Positions 29,399 through 40,698 of a stretch of DNA of 64,000 nt are shown here, piece after piece; the first letter of the stretch is position 1, and each line of letters begins with the position of its first letter. Source of the stretch: Pelobates cultripes (lineage: Eukaryota > Chordata > Amphibia > Anura > Pelobatidae); assembly GCA_933207985.1 (NCBI GenBank), contig OW240921.1, positions 2,223,466 to 2,287,465 of the forward strand, written 5' to 3'. Made by a program: the position numbers and the translations under genes. The notes under the pieces are model-generated. The model saw nothing but the letters and a program-made list of their open reading frames with translations, was not told where the DNA came from and did not search any database.

Positions 29399-29742
29399 GT
29401 GTCTCACTATGTCTCTCCATTTTGTCTCACTATGTCTCACTATGACTATCCATCTTATCTCACTATGTCTCTCTAACATGTCTCACTATGTCCTTCCATC
29501 TTGTCTCACTTTGTCCATTCATCTTGTCTCACTATGTCCCTCCATCTTGTCTCACTTTGTCCCTCCATCTTGTCTCACTATGTCTCACTATTCCTCACGA
29601 TGTCTTATCTCACTAGGATTCTCCATTTTGTCTCACTATGTCTCTCCAACTTGTCTCACTATGTCCCTCCATCTTTTCTCACTTTTTCCCTCCATCTTGT
29701 CTCACTATGTCTCACTATTCCTCACTATGTCTTATCTCACTA
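29399..29742. repeat. 23-bp minisatellite, third segment
   Basis: Resumes the ctcactatgtccctccatct array after the L1-like insertion. Confidence 0.93.
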
Positions 29743-30345
29743 TGATTCCCTGGGTGGCCGCTGTTCATATAGATGGACGATGGCCAGGGGGAACATTTGT
29801 AACCCAAATGTAGACTCTTCCCTAGCCTGTTTTCAGCCGAGGACCCTGCGAACGGAGGTTGTTCATGGCCATTACCATCCTGGGGGTCCCTTAGATTAGT
29901 GGGGACACTCTTTGGGGACAATGGCGGTTTGGCTGACTTTCTGTAGCTTGTGAGCCAAAAGGAAACTTTCTCACGCTGGGGCTCCCAGGTACAGAGGCTC
30001 ATGGGATGAAGACCCTTGTCACCGGAGGTGGGAAGCCCTGAGGATGGGTAGCGGGAACAGGGGACAAAAGAACTGGAGCTCCATTTCTATCAGGAGACCC
30101 CTGGGACGGGGAGGACTCAGTGGTGGGAACAGTGGACAAAGCGTCTGGAGTTCCGGATCCGTTATAAGACCCCTGGGAGGGGACAATGTCCTTGTGTGGT
30201 GTCCACCCCTTGCATGGGGAAAAGTATAAAGATGAGTGTGGCCAATAAAGCTGTTGTTGCACCCCTGGAACTGTGTGTCGTTCAGTTACAGGGGGGATAA
30301 TGGGTCTCTTCATTCATTAATAGCGGAGGTAACCAGTCCGCTACA
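29743..30345 (+). mobile_element. Solo LTR (family L1T), 603 bp
   Basis: From tgattccctgggtggccgct to gtccgctaca, embedded in the 23-bp satellite. It contains gtataaagatgagtgtggcc and aataaag, a TATA/polyadenylation region shared with LTRs at 15481-16045 (minus) and 59865-60466. A clear 5-base duplication was not visible because the flank is repetitive. Confidence 0.78.
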
Positions 30346-30538
30346 ATGTCCCTCTATCTTGTCTCACTATGTCTCTCCATATTGTCTCATTAAATCCCTC
30401 CATCTTATCTCACTATGTCTCACTATTCCTCACTATGTCTCTCCATCTTGTCTCACTATGTCCCTCCATCTTGTCTCACTATGTCTCTCCATCTTGTCTC
30501 ACTATGTCTCTCCATCTTGTCTCACTATGTCCCTCCAT
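30346..30538. repeat. 23-bp minisatellite, last segment
   Basis: Final units of the ctcactatgtccctccatct array. Confidence 0.93.
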
Positions 30539-30880
30539 GCTGAATTCATACAGAATGCTGAATTAATACAGACTGCTGAATTCATGCAGACTGGCGAATA
30601 CACACATGCAGACTGCTGAACACACACACACAGACTGCTGAATACACACACTGCTGAACACCCACAGAGAGACTGCTGAACACACACACACAGACTGCTG
30701 AACACACACACTCACTGCTGAACACACAGAGAGACTGCTGAATGCACACAGAATGCTGAATACACACAGGCTGCTTTATACACACACACAGACTGCAGAA
30801 TACATACATACTGCTGAATACACACACAGAGACAGCTAAATACACCCAGATTACTGAATACACACAGACTGCAGTGAGTG
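30539..30880. repeat. Imperfect 18-23-bp repeat with gactgctgaa and CA runs
   Basis: Units of (a)cacacagactgctgaa with variable CA length begin directly after the 23-bp array. Confidence 0.85.
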
Positions 30881-31618
30881 ACGCAGTGTGTGTGTGTGTG
30901 TGTGTGTATGTGTAGGAGTGCTGTGTGTGTGAGGGGTACTGTGTGTGTGTGTGTGATTGGTGCAGTGTGTGAAGGGTGCACTGTGTGTGAAGGATGCGCT
31001 GTGTGTGTGTGAGGGGTGCTGTGTGTGGGTGTGAGGGGTGCAGTGTGTGGGCGTGAGGGGTACAGTGTGTGTGTGTGAGGAGTGCAGTGTGTGAAGGGTG
31101 TTGTGTGTGTGGGGTGTTGAGAGTATGTGAGGGCTGCAGTGTGTGAGGGGGTTCTGTGTGTGAGTGAGGAGTGAAGGTGTGTGTGAAGGGTGCAGGGTGT
31201 GACGGGTGATGTGTGTGTGTGGTGCTTTTTTGCCAGGGGTGCTGTGTGTGAGGGGTGCTGAGTGTGTGTGAGGGGTGGTGTGTGCGTTAGAGGTTCTGTG
31301 TGTGTGACGGGTGCTGTGTGTGTGTGTGAGAAGTGCTGAGTGTGTGAAGGGTGCAGAGTGTGTGTGAAGGGTGGTGTGTGTACGAGGGGTGCTATGTATG
31401 TGTGTCAGAGGTGCTGTGTGTGTGACGGGTGCTGGGTGTGTGTGTGTGAGGGGTGCTGAATGTGTGTGATACACACACACAAGCTCACTACAGACAAGCT
31501 CACTGACACACATACAAACTTTATCACTAGCAGGTACAAACAAGCTTTCTCACTAGAGACTGAATACACCCAGTGAGGGGGGAATACACCCAGTGAGGGT
31601 ATGTGCGTGTGAGGGGTG

Positions 31619-31651
<33 letters not shown>

Positions 31652-31807
31652 TGGTGCAGTGTGTGAAGGGTGCACAGTGTGTGTGTAAGGGGTACAGTGT
31701 GTGTGTGAGGAGTGCAGTGTGTGAAGGGTGCTGGGTGTGTGTGTCAGGGGTGCTGTGTGTATGAGGGGTGTTTAGAGTGTGTGAGGGGTGCAGTGTGTGA
31801 CAGGTGC

Positions 31808-31842
<35 letters not shown>

Positions 31843-32185
31843 GGTGCTTTGTGTCAGGGCTGCTGTGTGTGAGGGGTGTTGAGTGCATGTGAAGGGTGCT
31901 GTGTGTGAGGGGTGCAGGGTGTGTGTGATGGATGCAGGATGTGACGGGTGCTGTGTGTAGGGTGCTTTGTGTCAGGGGTGCTGTCTGTGTGAGGGGTGCT
32001 GAGTGTGTGTGAGGTGTGGTGTGTGTGTGAGGGGTGTGTCAGAGGTGATGTGTGTATGACAGTTGCTGTGTGTGTGAGGGGTGCTGAGTATGTATGACAC
32101 ACACACAAGCTCACTACAGACAAGCACTGAGTATGTGTGACGCACACACAAGCTTTCTCACTAGCACAGACACACACACACACAT
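30881..32185. repeat. TG-rich low-complexity tract
   Basis: About 1.3 kb of (tg)n broken by aggggtgct-type words, with short CA islands near 31470 and 32095-32185. Its reverse complement resembles the CA/gcaccc tract inside the hAT element at 25195-25520. Long open frames here are low-complexity artefacts. Confidence 0.92.
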
Positions 32186-32700
32186 AGCTGAGTATATCAA
32201 GCCTAACTGGCACTGGAGGCTGTTGTTGGGAGGTCAGGTGGCCATTCTCTGGCCTCTTCCAGCTGCAGGAAGGTCTGCTGCTTAACAGTGTGGGTGGAGC
32301 TTGGTGGCAGGAGGTTGAGCTTGCAGACCTGGGTGGAGCTTCTGTAATGGGGGCAGAATGTATTTGAGAGGCAGAACAGGAGCCTGTGTGCAGGGGAAGC
32401 TGCTGGGAAATCGGAAGGGAGTCTGTCGGTGCAGGCTCTAGCCCTCAGCACCTCTCCACAGTCCCCAGCATTTCTGCCCTGGATTCCCTCAGACTGCAAG
32501 TTGCCGGGACTGTCCCAGGAGAGTAAATTGCCCAGGTCAGACTCCAGTTTTCCAGGACTGTCCCTGAAAAAACGGGATAGTTGTCAACTACGTTCCAATT
32601 TATCATTCATGCTCACATGGTCAGATTGCCAGCAGTTATTAATGACTATTTAATATTGAAGAAAGGTCCCGCATTACCCAGGAGGCTCTTAAGTTTCTTA
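32186..32700. other. Unassigned sequence, possible transposon end
   Basis: No coding sequence supported. Near 32560-32595 the words gactgtccc, aaacgggatagttgtcaact resemble the end of a DNA transposon, but no partner end or target duplication was found. Confidence 0.3.
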
Positions 32701-33010
32701 AAGCTTCACCGGGGCAGGATTGGGTTAACAGCCCTGATGATTGAGCAAATACACACTTCCCAAATGCAGAGAGGGTTTTATACTCTTCTTTTATCCACTT
32801 CCACAGCTGTGAAAGTTAATGAGATCACCCTGTGAATTCACCATTCCAGAATCAAGCCTGCTTCTGCCCCATGGAAAGTAACGTCTGTTGATCCTGATAA
32901 CCCTTTGAAGCTCCATTTTAAGAGAGTTAAAGCCTGGCCACCTGCCATTGATGGAAAGCAGAGGACCCCGTAGGAGGCCTCGTGAAGATGAAAAGAACCA
33001 GAAGTAATCT
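32701..33010 (+). pseudogene. Class I ERV integrase C-terminal remnant
   Basis: The frame around 32760-32980 reads TLLLSTSTAVKVNEITL, then after a stop HHSRIKPASAPWKV. This is the pattern of the C-terminal integrase domain of gamma/epsilon-type retroviral Pol, just upstream of env. In-frame stops show decay. It is followed in the same orientation by an env-like ORF at 33069, the normal pol-env order. Confidence 0.55.
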
Positions 33011-33068
33011 TTGCTCTACAGTCCTCACATCCGGAAACTGAGGTGCAGACGCTTTATCTGGATTTTCA

Positions 33069-33470
33069 GTGTTTCTTGTATTAATGCTAATGTCATTTTC
33101 TTATCCTTGTCTTGCTACCTCTTGTATCCAATGCATATTTACCACTAGAACTGGCTATCATGTGAATAAGACTTTGATTTGGCATTTCCATTGTGATTGT
33201 GTTACAAAAAATATTTCTACCTGCACACACCAAGGTATTACCTATTCCATTTGTAATATGCCACAAGGCTCAGCTTGTTTTGATCCCATGTATGCTCCCC
33301 GTAGAGTCTGGTTAGTGGCCCATAGTTTTAATTCAAAAGGTAGTATCAAAAATAGAACATTACTAGTAAATGGGGAAAAGCCTACTTCCTTATATTTTGA
33401 TGCTTGCACAGCTATTGGTTTAAACACTTGGCCCAGTTATACTATGAGAAATAACTTATATGTCAAATGA
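33069..33470 (+). pseudogene. Class I ERV env (surface subunit) N-terminal fragment
   Basis: An open frame of 133 residues starts with a hydrophobic, signal-peptide-like segment (MFLVLMLMSFSYPCLATS), then a Cys-rich ectodomain with several N-x-S/T sites (NKT, NIS, NRT). It sits where env begins after integrase. The family's Env is several hundred residues, so this is the beginning only: the frame stops at 33470 and no transmembrane subunit is seen, gypsy-type LTR sequence following soon after. Assignment rests on context and composition more than on a diagnostic motif. Old, non-functional copy. Confidence 0.45.
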
Positions 33471-33499
33471 TACGTATAGGAACTTTGTATATCCAAAGA

Positions 33500-33819
33500 A
33501 TAATTTCTGTGCATATTGGGATTGCGTGGGTTTGGCCGCCTATAAATAAGGTTTCTGCAGAAAATGCCGACTACTACTAATTGTGTTTCTGGCATCTTTT
33601 TGACTAGTCTTGCTCTCTGTTATCCTGATCTTGGCCAGACTATCGAATCCATGTATTTCTATTATCCTGACCTCGGCCTGTCTCTCGTTTATTCTTTGTC
33701 TACTTGCAGACATTTCATATTTCTGTCTCAGACACTAACCTGGCCAATCTAAGGACCGGTACTTGTACCTTTACAGTTACCTTTAGGTTTGCGTATTAGG
33801 GTAACTCTTATCCTGATAT
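33500..33819 (+). other. Gypsy LTR/leader remnant
   Basis: Contains tttttgactagtcttgctct, gttatcctgatcttg and tataaataagg. A related stretch (ttgactactcttgctctctt) recurs at 58408-58445. Confidence 0.4.
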
Positions 33820-34690
33820 TTGGACAGGGCCATGGAAAACCTAGGGCAACAGATTGCTTCCTGTGAGGCATGGATGGGAAATATGGATCACAGGATGGAT
33901 CAGTTTGCACAATTCTCACTAGAACTGTCTGTCTCCAGCCTGAGAATCAGTCTGCTCCGGTGGCAGCCCAGGTCCCTTTCAACCCTGTTTCCCCTTCTGT
34001 TCCTTTAAGACACTTTACACATTTTAATGGGGATCCATCTCTGTGCAGGGGATTCCTTAATGAAGTAAGGGGTGCATTTTGAGATGGTTTCCCAAGCTTT
34101 TCCTTCTGACAGAGCCAAGACAGGCTTTATCATAAATTTACTGGAAGGGAAGGGTCTGGTATGGATCAACCCCTTATGGGAAAGGGAGGATCTACTTATG
34201 TTTAATTATCCCAGCTTCCTGGCTACCTTTAAGAGAGCATTCAGTCCTCCTGGTAGAGCCAAGAATGCTGGTAACAAAACTTCTGAGGATAAAAAGAGGA
34301 TCCAGATCAATATCTGAGTATGCCATCAAATTCTGTATCCTTGCTTCTGAAACGTCTTGGAACAACAGTGCCTTGGTCTGTGCATTTGAGAAGGGTTTAT
34401 CTGAAATCCTACATGATGAGGTCGCTGCCAAAGACCTTCCTGAAGGTTTAGAGGATCTCATAACTTTTATGTCAGACATTGACAATCAATTAAGAGACAG
34501 ATTTGCTGTTAGAGAAAAGGAAAGCAAACCTAAACTTAAGTTAGCACCTAGGACTTCCCCTCCGGAACCTTTAACTGAACAATCACCTGAGCCTATGCTG
34601 TTAGCTAAGATCACAAATGCAGAGAAACTTTAAGCAGGGACTCTGCATGGATTGTTTAAAGAAGGAGCATTTTATGAACTCTTGTCCTTC
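33820..34690 (+). pseudogene. Gypsy gag
   Basis: Several registers together give a Gag. The start is MDRAMENLGQQIA; then FNGDPSLCRGFLNEV and FPSDRAKTGFIINLL are the capsid-like region, and SISEYAIKFCILASE with ALVCAFEKGLSEILHDE the C-terminal half. The end is a C-x2-C-x4-H-x4-C zinc knuckle at about 34650-34690 (CMDCLKKEHFMNSC). At least four frameshifts separate these pieces. The protein would package element RNA; this copy cannot make it. Confidence 0.72.
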
Positions 34691-35109
34691 CAGGTCTGTG
34701 CTAGGCAAAGCATTCCATGCACCTCACTTTGGGACCGAACGCTCGGGGAGAGCCTTTCAGTGATATACAGACAACGTATTTAAATTTTGGCTACTACCAA
34801 TGTATTAGGGCTCAGGCAAACACATTTATAAACAGAAGTTACAGCAAAAGTAACATGAAAGATCACATCAGTTAAACACTATATTGCTTATTCAGCAACC
34901 AACAACATGTATTTCTGGTAGCGAGGTCAAAGGGTTATTTATTTGATGGTCTGTGACAGATTTCACTTTAAGTTGACATTTAAAAATTGCTATTTTTAAA
35001 AATGTAGTCTTGTCCATGTACAGTAGTCACGTAGTTCATTTTTAACCCTTTCAGTCTGTCTTTGGTTAAACCCGTTTGAAATATAAACATTCCTACTGAT
35101 CCCCCGTTA

Positions 35110-35215
35110 TCTACTGTTGTACCTTCTCAGTACTGTGGTTTGAAAAATTTATTTGATAATTGTGAAGCAGACCATCTTCCTCCTCATGGACCTTATTATT
35201 GCGTCATAAACATCT
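35110..35215 (+). pseudogene. Gypsy pol, start of reverse transcriptase region
   Basis: Reads VPSQYCGLKNLFDN and HLPPHGPYYCVI in one frame, the well-conserved entry to gypsy RT. It is cut by the solo LTR at 35217. Confidence 0.55.
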
Positions 35216-35216
35216 T

Positions 35217-35680
35217 TGTGACTGTGTTACATGTGTATGTATATGCAGCTGTGGGTATCTACCCCTCCCCCTTCCTTTGTTGAATGTATTGCTTGCCTGA
35301 CTCTCTCTCCCTTCCCCTAGCAGGATGTTGCCATATAGACCCTGCCAGCCCAGTTTAACCTACATGCTTTGTCTTTCCTCCCTCCCCCTTCAGCTTCTTG
35401 GGATTGAAACCTCTGTTGTTTTGTGTTGGAGACCCCATGTAGGGGTCTGTGTCTGTAAAAACTATGTATAACAAAATTAACTGAGTCATTCCTGTTGTAC
35501 CCTTCATATAGTCTCGACTGATGTTTGGGTAAGGGATTGCTGAACCACTGAATCCACTTGTAAGCTGTACTTTGATTCCTGGGAACGTAGGAATCCGGAC
35601 TGAGAGCTAAAATCACAAAATTCCTAGCTGTTCGGTAGGAACCAATTAAACAGGAAATGGAATACCAGCTTTCGTTATAC
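35217..35680 (+). mobile_element. Solo gypsy-type LTR inserted in gypsy pol
   Basis: About 465 bases from tgtgactgtgttacatgtg to aataccagctttcgttata. Shares acccttcatatagtct..gctgatgtttgggta and the aataccagc end with 16046-16230. Contains a polyadenylation-like region after accccatgtaggggtctgtg. The target duplication is not certain. Confidence 0.6.
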
Positions 35681-36420
35681 TTGTAGTGGTCATTAGGAGT
35701 ACCTGGTCATGCCATTCAGGTTATGTAATGCACCTGCTGTGTTCCAAGATTTTGGTAATGATGTCTTACGAGAGTACCTTAACAGTTTTTTTTTTAAATC
35801 TCGATGACATCCTTATACACTCACCTGATCTTGAAACCCACCACGTTCATGTTCATGCACTTCTTGAGAATGGCCTGTATTGCAAACTTGAGAAGTGTTT
35901 ATTCGACCATACTAGTGTACACTTCTTGAGTTATGTTATTTCTTGTAAAGGGTTTCAAATGGACCCAAACAAATTTAAATCAGTGTTAGAATGGCCTCTG
36001 CCACTGGGAATCAAGGCTGTCTAGAGATTTGTGGTTTTGCCAGTTATTTTCGAAGCTCCTATCACCAACATGACCAATAAGGGTGCTAACACCAAGCAAT
36101 GGTATAAGGAAGCCAAGCAGGCTTTTGATACTCTGAAACAAACATTTTCCTCTACTCCTGTGCTTGTCCACCCTAATCCTCATAAACCCTTTGTTCTAGA
36201 AAGGGACGCATCTGAACTCGGTGTGGGGGCAGTGCTTTCTCAAAGGTCATCTCCTGAGTCTCCTTTACATCCTTATGGCTTCTTTTCAAGGAAATTGACA
36301 CAGACAGAAAGGAACTATGACAAAGGGAACAGAGCATTTTTGGCTATTAGTTTTGCCTTGAAAGAATGGAGACATCTCCTAGAGGGTTCTAATATACCAG
36401 TTAAGACTTGTATAATTTAC
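35681..36420 (+). pseudogene. Gypsy reverse transcriptase/RNase H region
   Basis: The RT palm end is recognisable: [14 protein letters not shown] (catalytic Asp pair, first position Leu-Asp-Asp), then CKLEKCLFDH and VISCKGFQMDPNKF. After a stop, [16 protein letters not shown] and the RNase H-like start [19 protein letters not shown], then [11 protein letters not shown] and EWRHLLEG. Orientation and order are normal. Frame changes and stops around 36023 make it inactive. It ends where a LINE has inserted at 36421 and continues at 40511. Confidence 0.8.
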
Positions 36421-36904
36421 ATATTTACATAGTTACATAGCTGAAAAGAGACTTGTGTCCATCAAGTTCAGCCTTCCTCACATTTGTTTTTTGCTGTTGA
36501 TCTAAAAGAAGGTAAAAAAACCCAGTTTGAAGCACAATTTTGCAAAAAATTCCTTCTTGACCCCAGAATGGCAGTCAGATTTATCCTTGGATCAAGCAGT
36601 TTTTACCCTACATTGAAAGATTATATCCTTGAAAATTATGTTTTTGAAAATATGCATCTAGTAGCTGTTTGAACATCTGTATGGACTCTGATAAAACAAC
36701 TTCTTCAGGCAGAGAATTCCACATCCTGATTGTTCTTACAGTAAAAAAAACCTTTCCTTTGCCTTAGACAAAATCTTCTTTCTTCCAGTCTAAACGCATG
36801 GCCTCGTGTCCTATGTAAAGTCCGGTTTGTGAATAGATTTCCACACAATGGTTTGTATTGGCCCCGAATATATTTGCATAATGTTATCATATCCCCTCTC
36901 ATTT

Positions 36905-38249
36905 TTATAAACTAAATAGGTTTAAATTTGTTAACCTTTCTTCATAGCTGATATGTTCCATTCCTTTTATTAATTTTGTGGCCTGCCTCTGCACTTTTTC
37001 TAGTGCCATAATATCCTTCTTTAGAACAGGTGCCCAAAATTGCACAGCATATTCCATATGTGGTCTTACCAGTGATTTATAAAGAGGCAAAATGATATTC
37101 TCATCCCGAGAATGAATGCCCTTTTCCATGCATGACAATACCTTACTGGCCTTGGCCACTGCTGATTGACATTGCACATTGTTGCATAGTTTGTTGTCTA
37201 TAACAATTCCCAAGTCCTTTTCGTGTGTTGTTATCCCTAATTCGCTTCCATTAAGGGTATACGTTGCTTGTGTATTCTTTACGCCGAAGTGCATAACTTT
37301 GCATTTTTCAACATTAAATTTCATCTGCCATTTGAGTGCCCAGTCCCCCAGTCTATCTAAATCCCTCTGCAGCAAAGTAATATCTTGCTCACATTGTATT
37401 ATTTTACAACGTTTTGTGTCATCTGCAAACACTGAAACATGACTTTCAATGCTGTCTTCAAGATCATTTATAAACATGTTAAATAGAAGGGGTCCCAGAA
37501 CAGATCCCTGAGGGACACCACTTGCCACCTCTGTCCAGCTTGAAAATTTACCATTAATAACAACTCTTTGTACTCTGTTTTTAAGCCAATGTTCTACCCA
37601 AGAACAAGCAATTTCATCTAGAACGATTTCCTTGAGTTTGAACACTAATCTATTGTGTGGAACTGTATCAAATGCCTTGGCAAAATCCAAACACCCTGAT
37701 CTATACTTCTACTTACTTCTTCTTAGAATGCAATCAAGTTAGTTTGACATGACCTGTGCTTCATAAAACCATGCTGATTTTTGCTGATAACCATGTTCTT
37801 CTCAAGGAATTCTTGAATATTATCCCTTAATAACCTTTCAAATGTTTTACCAGCCACAGAAGTTAAGCTCACATGTCTATAATTTCCAGGCAAGGATTTT
37901 GAACCCTTTTTGAATATAGGAACCACATCTGCCTTCCTCCAATCCTCCGGAACACTTCCTGAAAGAAAAGAATCTTGAAAGATTAAAATAGAGGTTCACT
38001 TATTTCTACACTTAGTTCCTTAAGTACACATGGATGGATATCATCAGGCCCTGGAGCTTTGTTTATATTAACTTTCTTTAGTTGTTGCAACACCTTGTCT
38101 TGAGTTAACCAATTACAATTATTCTGCAAGTTTTTAATAGCAATCATTTGCACATCTATTGCCATGGGTTCTTCCTTAATATATACGGAGGATAAATAGT
38201 TATTTAAAATTCCTCCCTTTTCCTGGTCTTCATTAACTAACACCCCCAT
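36905..38249 (-). pseudogene. CR1-type reverse transcriptase (family A)
   Basis: Three consecutive minus-strand frames give one RT: NKAPGPDDIHPCVLKEL (38249-37983), MVPIFKKGSKSLPGNYRHV with QHGFMKHRSCQTNLIAF (37926-37723), then MDFAKAFDTVPHNRLV, SGVPQGSVLGPLLFN and the FADD catalytic box at residues 88-91 of the last frame (37690-36905). Past it lies the typical thumb with WAPVLKKDIMALEKVQ. Two frameshifts and upstream stops inactivate it. This is the Jockey-superfamily LINE polymerase that would copy element RNA at a nicked target. Confidence 0.88.
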
Positions 38250-38297
38250 TTCAGTTTTTAGTGTACCTACACTTTCATTTTTTTAGAATTTATGTAC

Positions 38298-39801
38298 TTA
38301 AAAAAAATGCTTTGGGGGGTGGGGCCGGGCGGCCATGCCAGCAGGCTGCATATCACAAGGGCTCCTCGAGGGAATCGAAGAAACCTAGCTTATACTGACC
38401 CGGGGGTCCACGGCAAGAACCTCTGGAGTGTCCCGGTGTTGCTGGGGCACCCGAAGCAGGGTGGCCCTAGGTCCTGGTGAGAGACTCTGGGGCACGGAGA
38501 TTGAGGCCTACCCGGGAAGGGAGTGAGGCGGACGGCCGCTGCCTCGCTCTCCGCCCCGACAGCAACTATCATTTGCCTGGCGCACTCTTGGTCCCGTTAC
38601 CCCCCCCCGTGGGCCGGGGGGGTCATCCCGGCCCCCACCGGCTGGATACCGCTTTTGCATCTCACCTGGGCGGCCCGAAGCAGTAGGAGAAAGGCTACCA
38701 CACGGTCTCATCAAAATGGCCGACTGCTGCACAGCAACTTCGCTGACTGGGACGGTAATCCCTCTGAGACACACACACAACCTGAGCTGTTATCACAGGA
38801 GGTCCTTACGGGCTCTTGAGCCCCCACACAGCGACACTGGCACATGCATGCTGACAGATGAAAACCACCACAGCCAGCACTTCTTCCACGTACCCGTGTC
38901 AAATCGGCAATACCCGAAGCACACTCCGGGCCACATCAGACCGAGCAAGCTCCATCCACGATCAGTGCTGAAAGAATAAACGGAAAGCAGCCAAAACCAT
39001 TGACCGCACGGTGCTACAGCCCTTGACTGCACACCAAGGCTTACAAGGCACGACACTCAAACATGCCCATCAACTGGGAAGCTATGGCGGGACTATAGGA
39101 TCTCATAGGGTAATCTCCAAGAACTCTCCCCACACCTAGGCATGGACTATGACCCCGCTGTCTCATGCTTTGCGCTCAGTTGGAGCTGGCGGTGACCCCA
39201 GCCGTTCACAATATAAAGCATAATGTACAGTATGCGTTGACTAACATACACAACCTCTGCATATAACCTTGTATATAGTTAATTTTTGTTTAAGCTTAAT
39301 ACGTACTGAGGGAGATAGCGGAATGTGTGATGCTCTGCCTGGTGGCACCCTGTTTTAATGATAATATTAGCTAAGCTGGAAACAGAAATAGAACTGCATA
39401 CTTCTCTTTAGTTAGCACTGCGTAATCTATCATAACCTGAACGTTAATTTAATGTCTTACCTACTGCATGTTATGCTGTTACTGAACAAAATGTATGTCC
39501 TTCACTTAAGCATAGTCATGCATAACCATATCAATGACACTAAAGCGGTGACACTTAGCAAAAATCAACCTTAAGCTACTGTTATTAAGCGACAAATAAT
39601 TCACAATGACAGACGTAGTTACCCAGCTTGTATCTAGCTTGTATTATTAACCAAACAATTTGTGCGTTTTCTCTGATGCTGTTCAGCAGTTAGCGAATAA
39701 GTGCTTGTAAACCGCTTGTCAATGCTGTTGTGGCATTACTGATATACGAATATTAAACCATGCACAGAAAAAATAAAAAATTTAAAAAAAATGCTTTGGG
39801 G
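38298..39801 (+). mobile_element. Internally deleted L1-like retroposon inside the CR1 LINE
   Basis: A 1.46-kb insert (38318-39781) bracketed by an exact 20-base duplication, ttaaaaaaaatgctttgggg. It begins with a GC-rich leader (gtggggccgggcggcc) and ends aaaaaataaaaaat, so it retroposed in plus orientation. About 38710 the frame MADCCTATSLTGT sits where an ORF1 would start, but no ORF1 or RT follows. This is a nonautonomous or deleted derivative carrying an intact 5' end and 3' end. The L1 label is by structure. Confidence 0.72.
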
Positions 39802-40500
39802 TTGGTTTTGCTCTCTTCAGCTATCATTATTTCATTTTGAAGTTTAGCAAGTCTAATTGCCTTTTTGCACACATTATTGGCTTCCTTATATCTTTTATAA
39901 GATGCATCTGATTTGTCCGATTTAAATGCTTTAAATGCCCTTTTCTTATTTTTAATCTCTTGTTTTACTTCTCTACTAAGCCACATTGGTTTTAATTTGT
40001 TTCTTTTATATTTATTTCCCAATGGTACATACTGAGAAATGTACCTTTCTAATATTTGTTGGAAGATGATCCATTTATCCTCAGTGTTCTTTTTCACTAA
40101 AGAGTTTATGCCAGTCAATATATTGTAAAGCTTCCCTTAACTTATTGAAATTGGCCTTTTTAAAATTATATGTTTTAGTATACCCCATGTGCTTTTGTTT
40201 TTTTGAGTTTATTTCAAAGGACACTATATTGTGATCACTATTTCCCAAGTGGTCACCTACTTGAATGTTGGTCAAAAGATCAATGTTTTTTGTTAAAGCC
40301 AAGTCCAGACAAGCGTCCATTCTAGTTGGTGCTTGTACAAGTTGTGACATAAAGGTATAATTTAACAAGTTTAAAAACCTAATTCCCTTTGCCTAATTCC
40401 CTCTGTCCCAATTTATGTCTGGGTAATTAAAATCTCCAATAATTGAAGTGTTACCCAGATTTGAAGCTTTCTCAATTTGCTCAAACAGCTTACTTATGGA
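39802..40500 (-). pseudogene. CR1-type endonuclease domain and linker (family A)
   Basis: On the minus strand, IIGDFNYPDINWDRGN (about 40395-40440) is the GDFN motif of an apurinic-type endonuclease, followed by QLVQAPTRMDACLDLAL and GDHLGNSDHNIVSFEI (SDH catalytic motif). The stretch LKPMWLSREVKQEIKNKKRAF leads to RT. An in-frame stop and frame change show decay. Confidence 0.82.
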
Positions 40501-40510
40501 TCATCAGCTA

Positions 40511-40698
40511 TGCTAAAAGTTGAATTCTAGAAAGGCTTAGTCTCTACTTTTATCACACTATCACTATGTGATTACATATGGATCTGGTAGTAGAAACATC
40601 AAGGCTGATTTCCTTTGCAGGCAATTTGAGGCACCTGACTCCAAGAGGAGTCCCCTATAGTACCTCCTGACAGAATCATAGCTATGACCAGAACCATT
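40511..40698 (+). pseudogene. Gypsy RNase H end, continuation
   Basis: Reads KLNSRKA, stop, SLLLSHYHYVITYGSGSRN and IKADFLCRQFEAPDSKRS in one frame, the end of gypsy RNase H/connection. It resumes the pol frame broken at 36420 and stops at the L1 target duplication. Confidence 0.7.

Larger units (their letters stand above)
36421..40510 (-). mobile_element. CR1/L2-type LINE (family A), with nested L1-like insertion
   Basis: The minus-strand element ends at 36426 with the 8-base repeat ttacatag in reverse, as at 16761. RT lies at 36905-38249 and endonuclease at 39802-40500, separated by an insertion at 38318-39781. The 5' part (ORF1 and start of endonuclease) is missing, so it is 5'-truncated. 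Inserted in gypsy pol/RNase H; the gypsy frame (NSRKA ... GSGSRNIKADFLCRQF) resumes directly after it. Confidence 0.88.

Noticed and set aside
30851..32213. Long Thr/His/Pro-rich minus-strand frames
   Set aside because: Low-complexity products of the TG tract.
38477..38819. GC-rich overlapping frames near 38.5 kb
   Set aside because: They fall in the GC-rich leader of the retroposon at 38318-39781 and occur on both strands without a domain.
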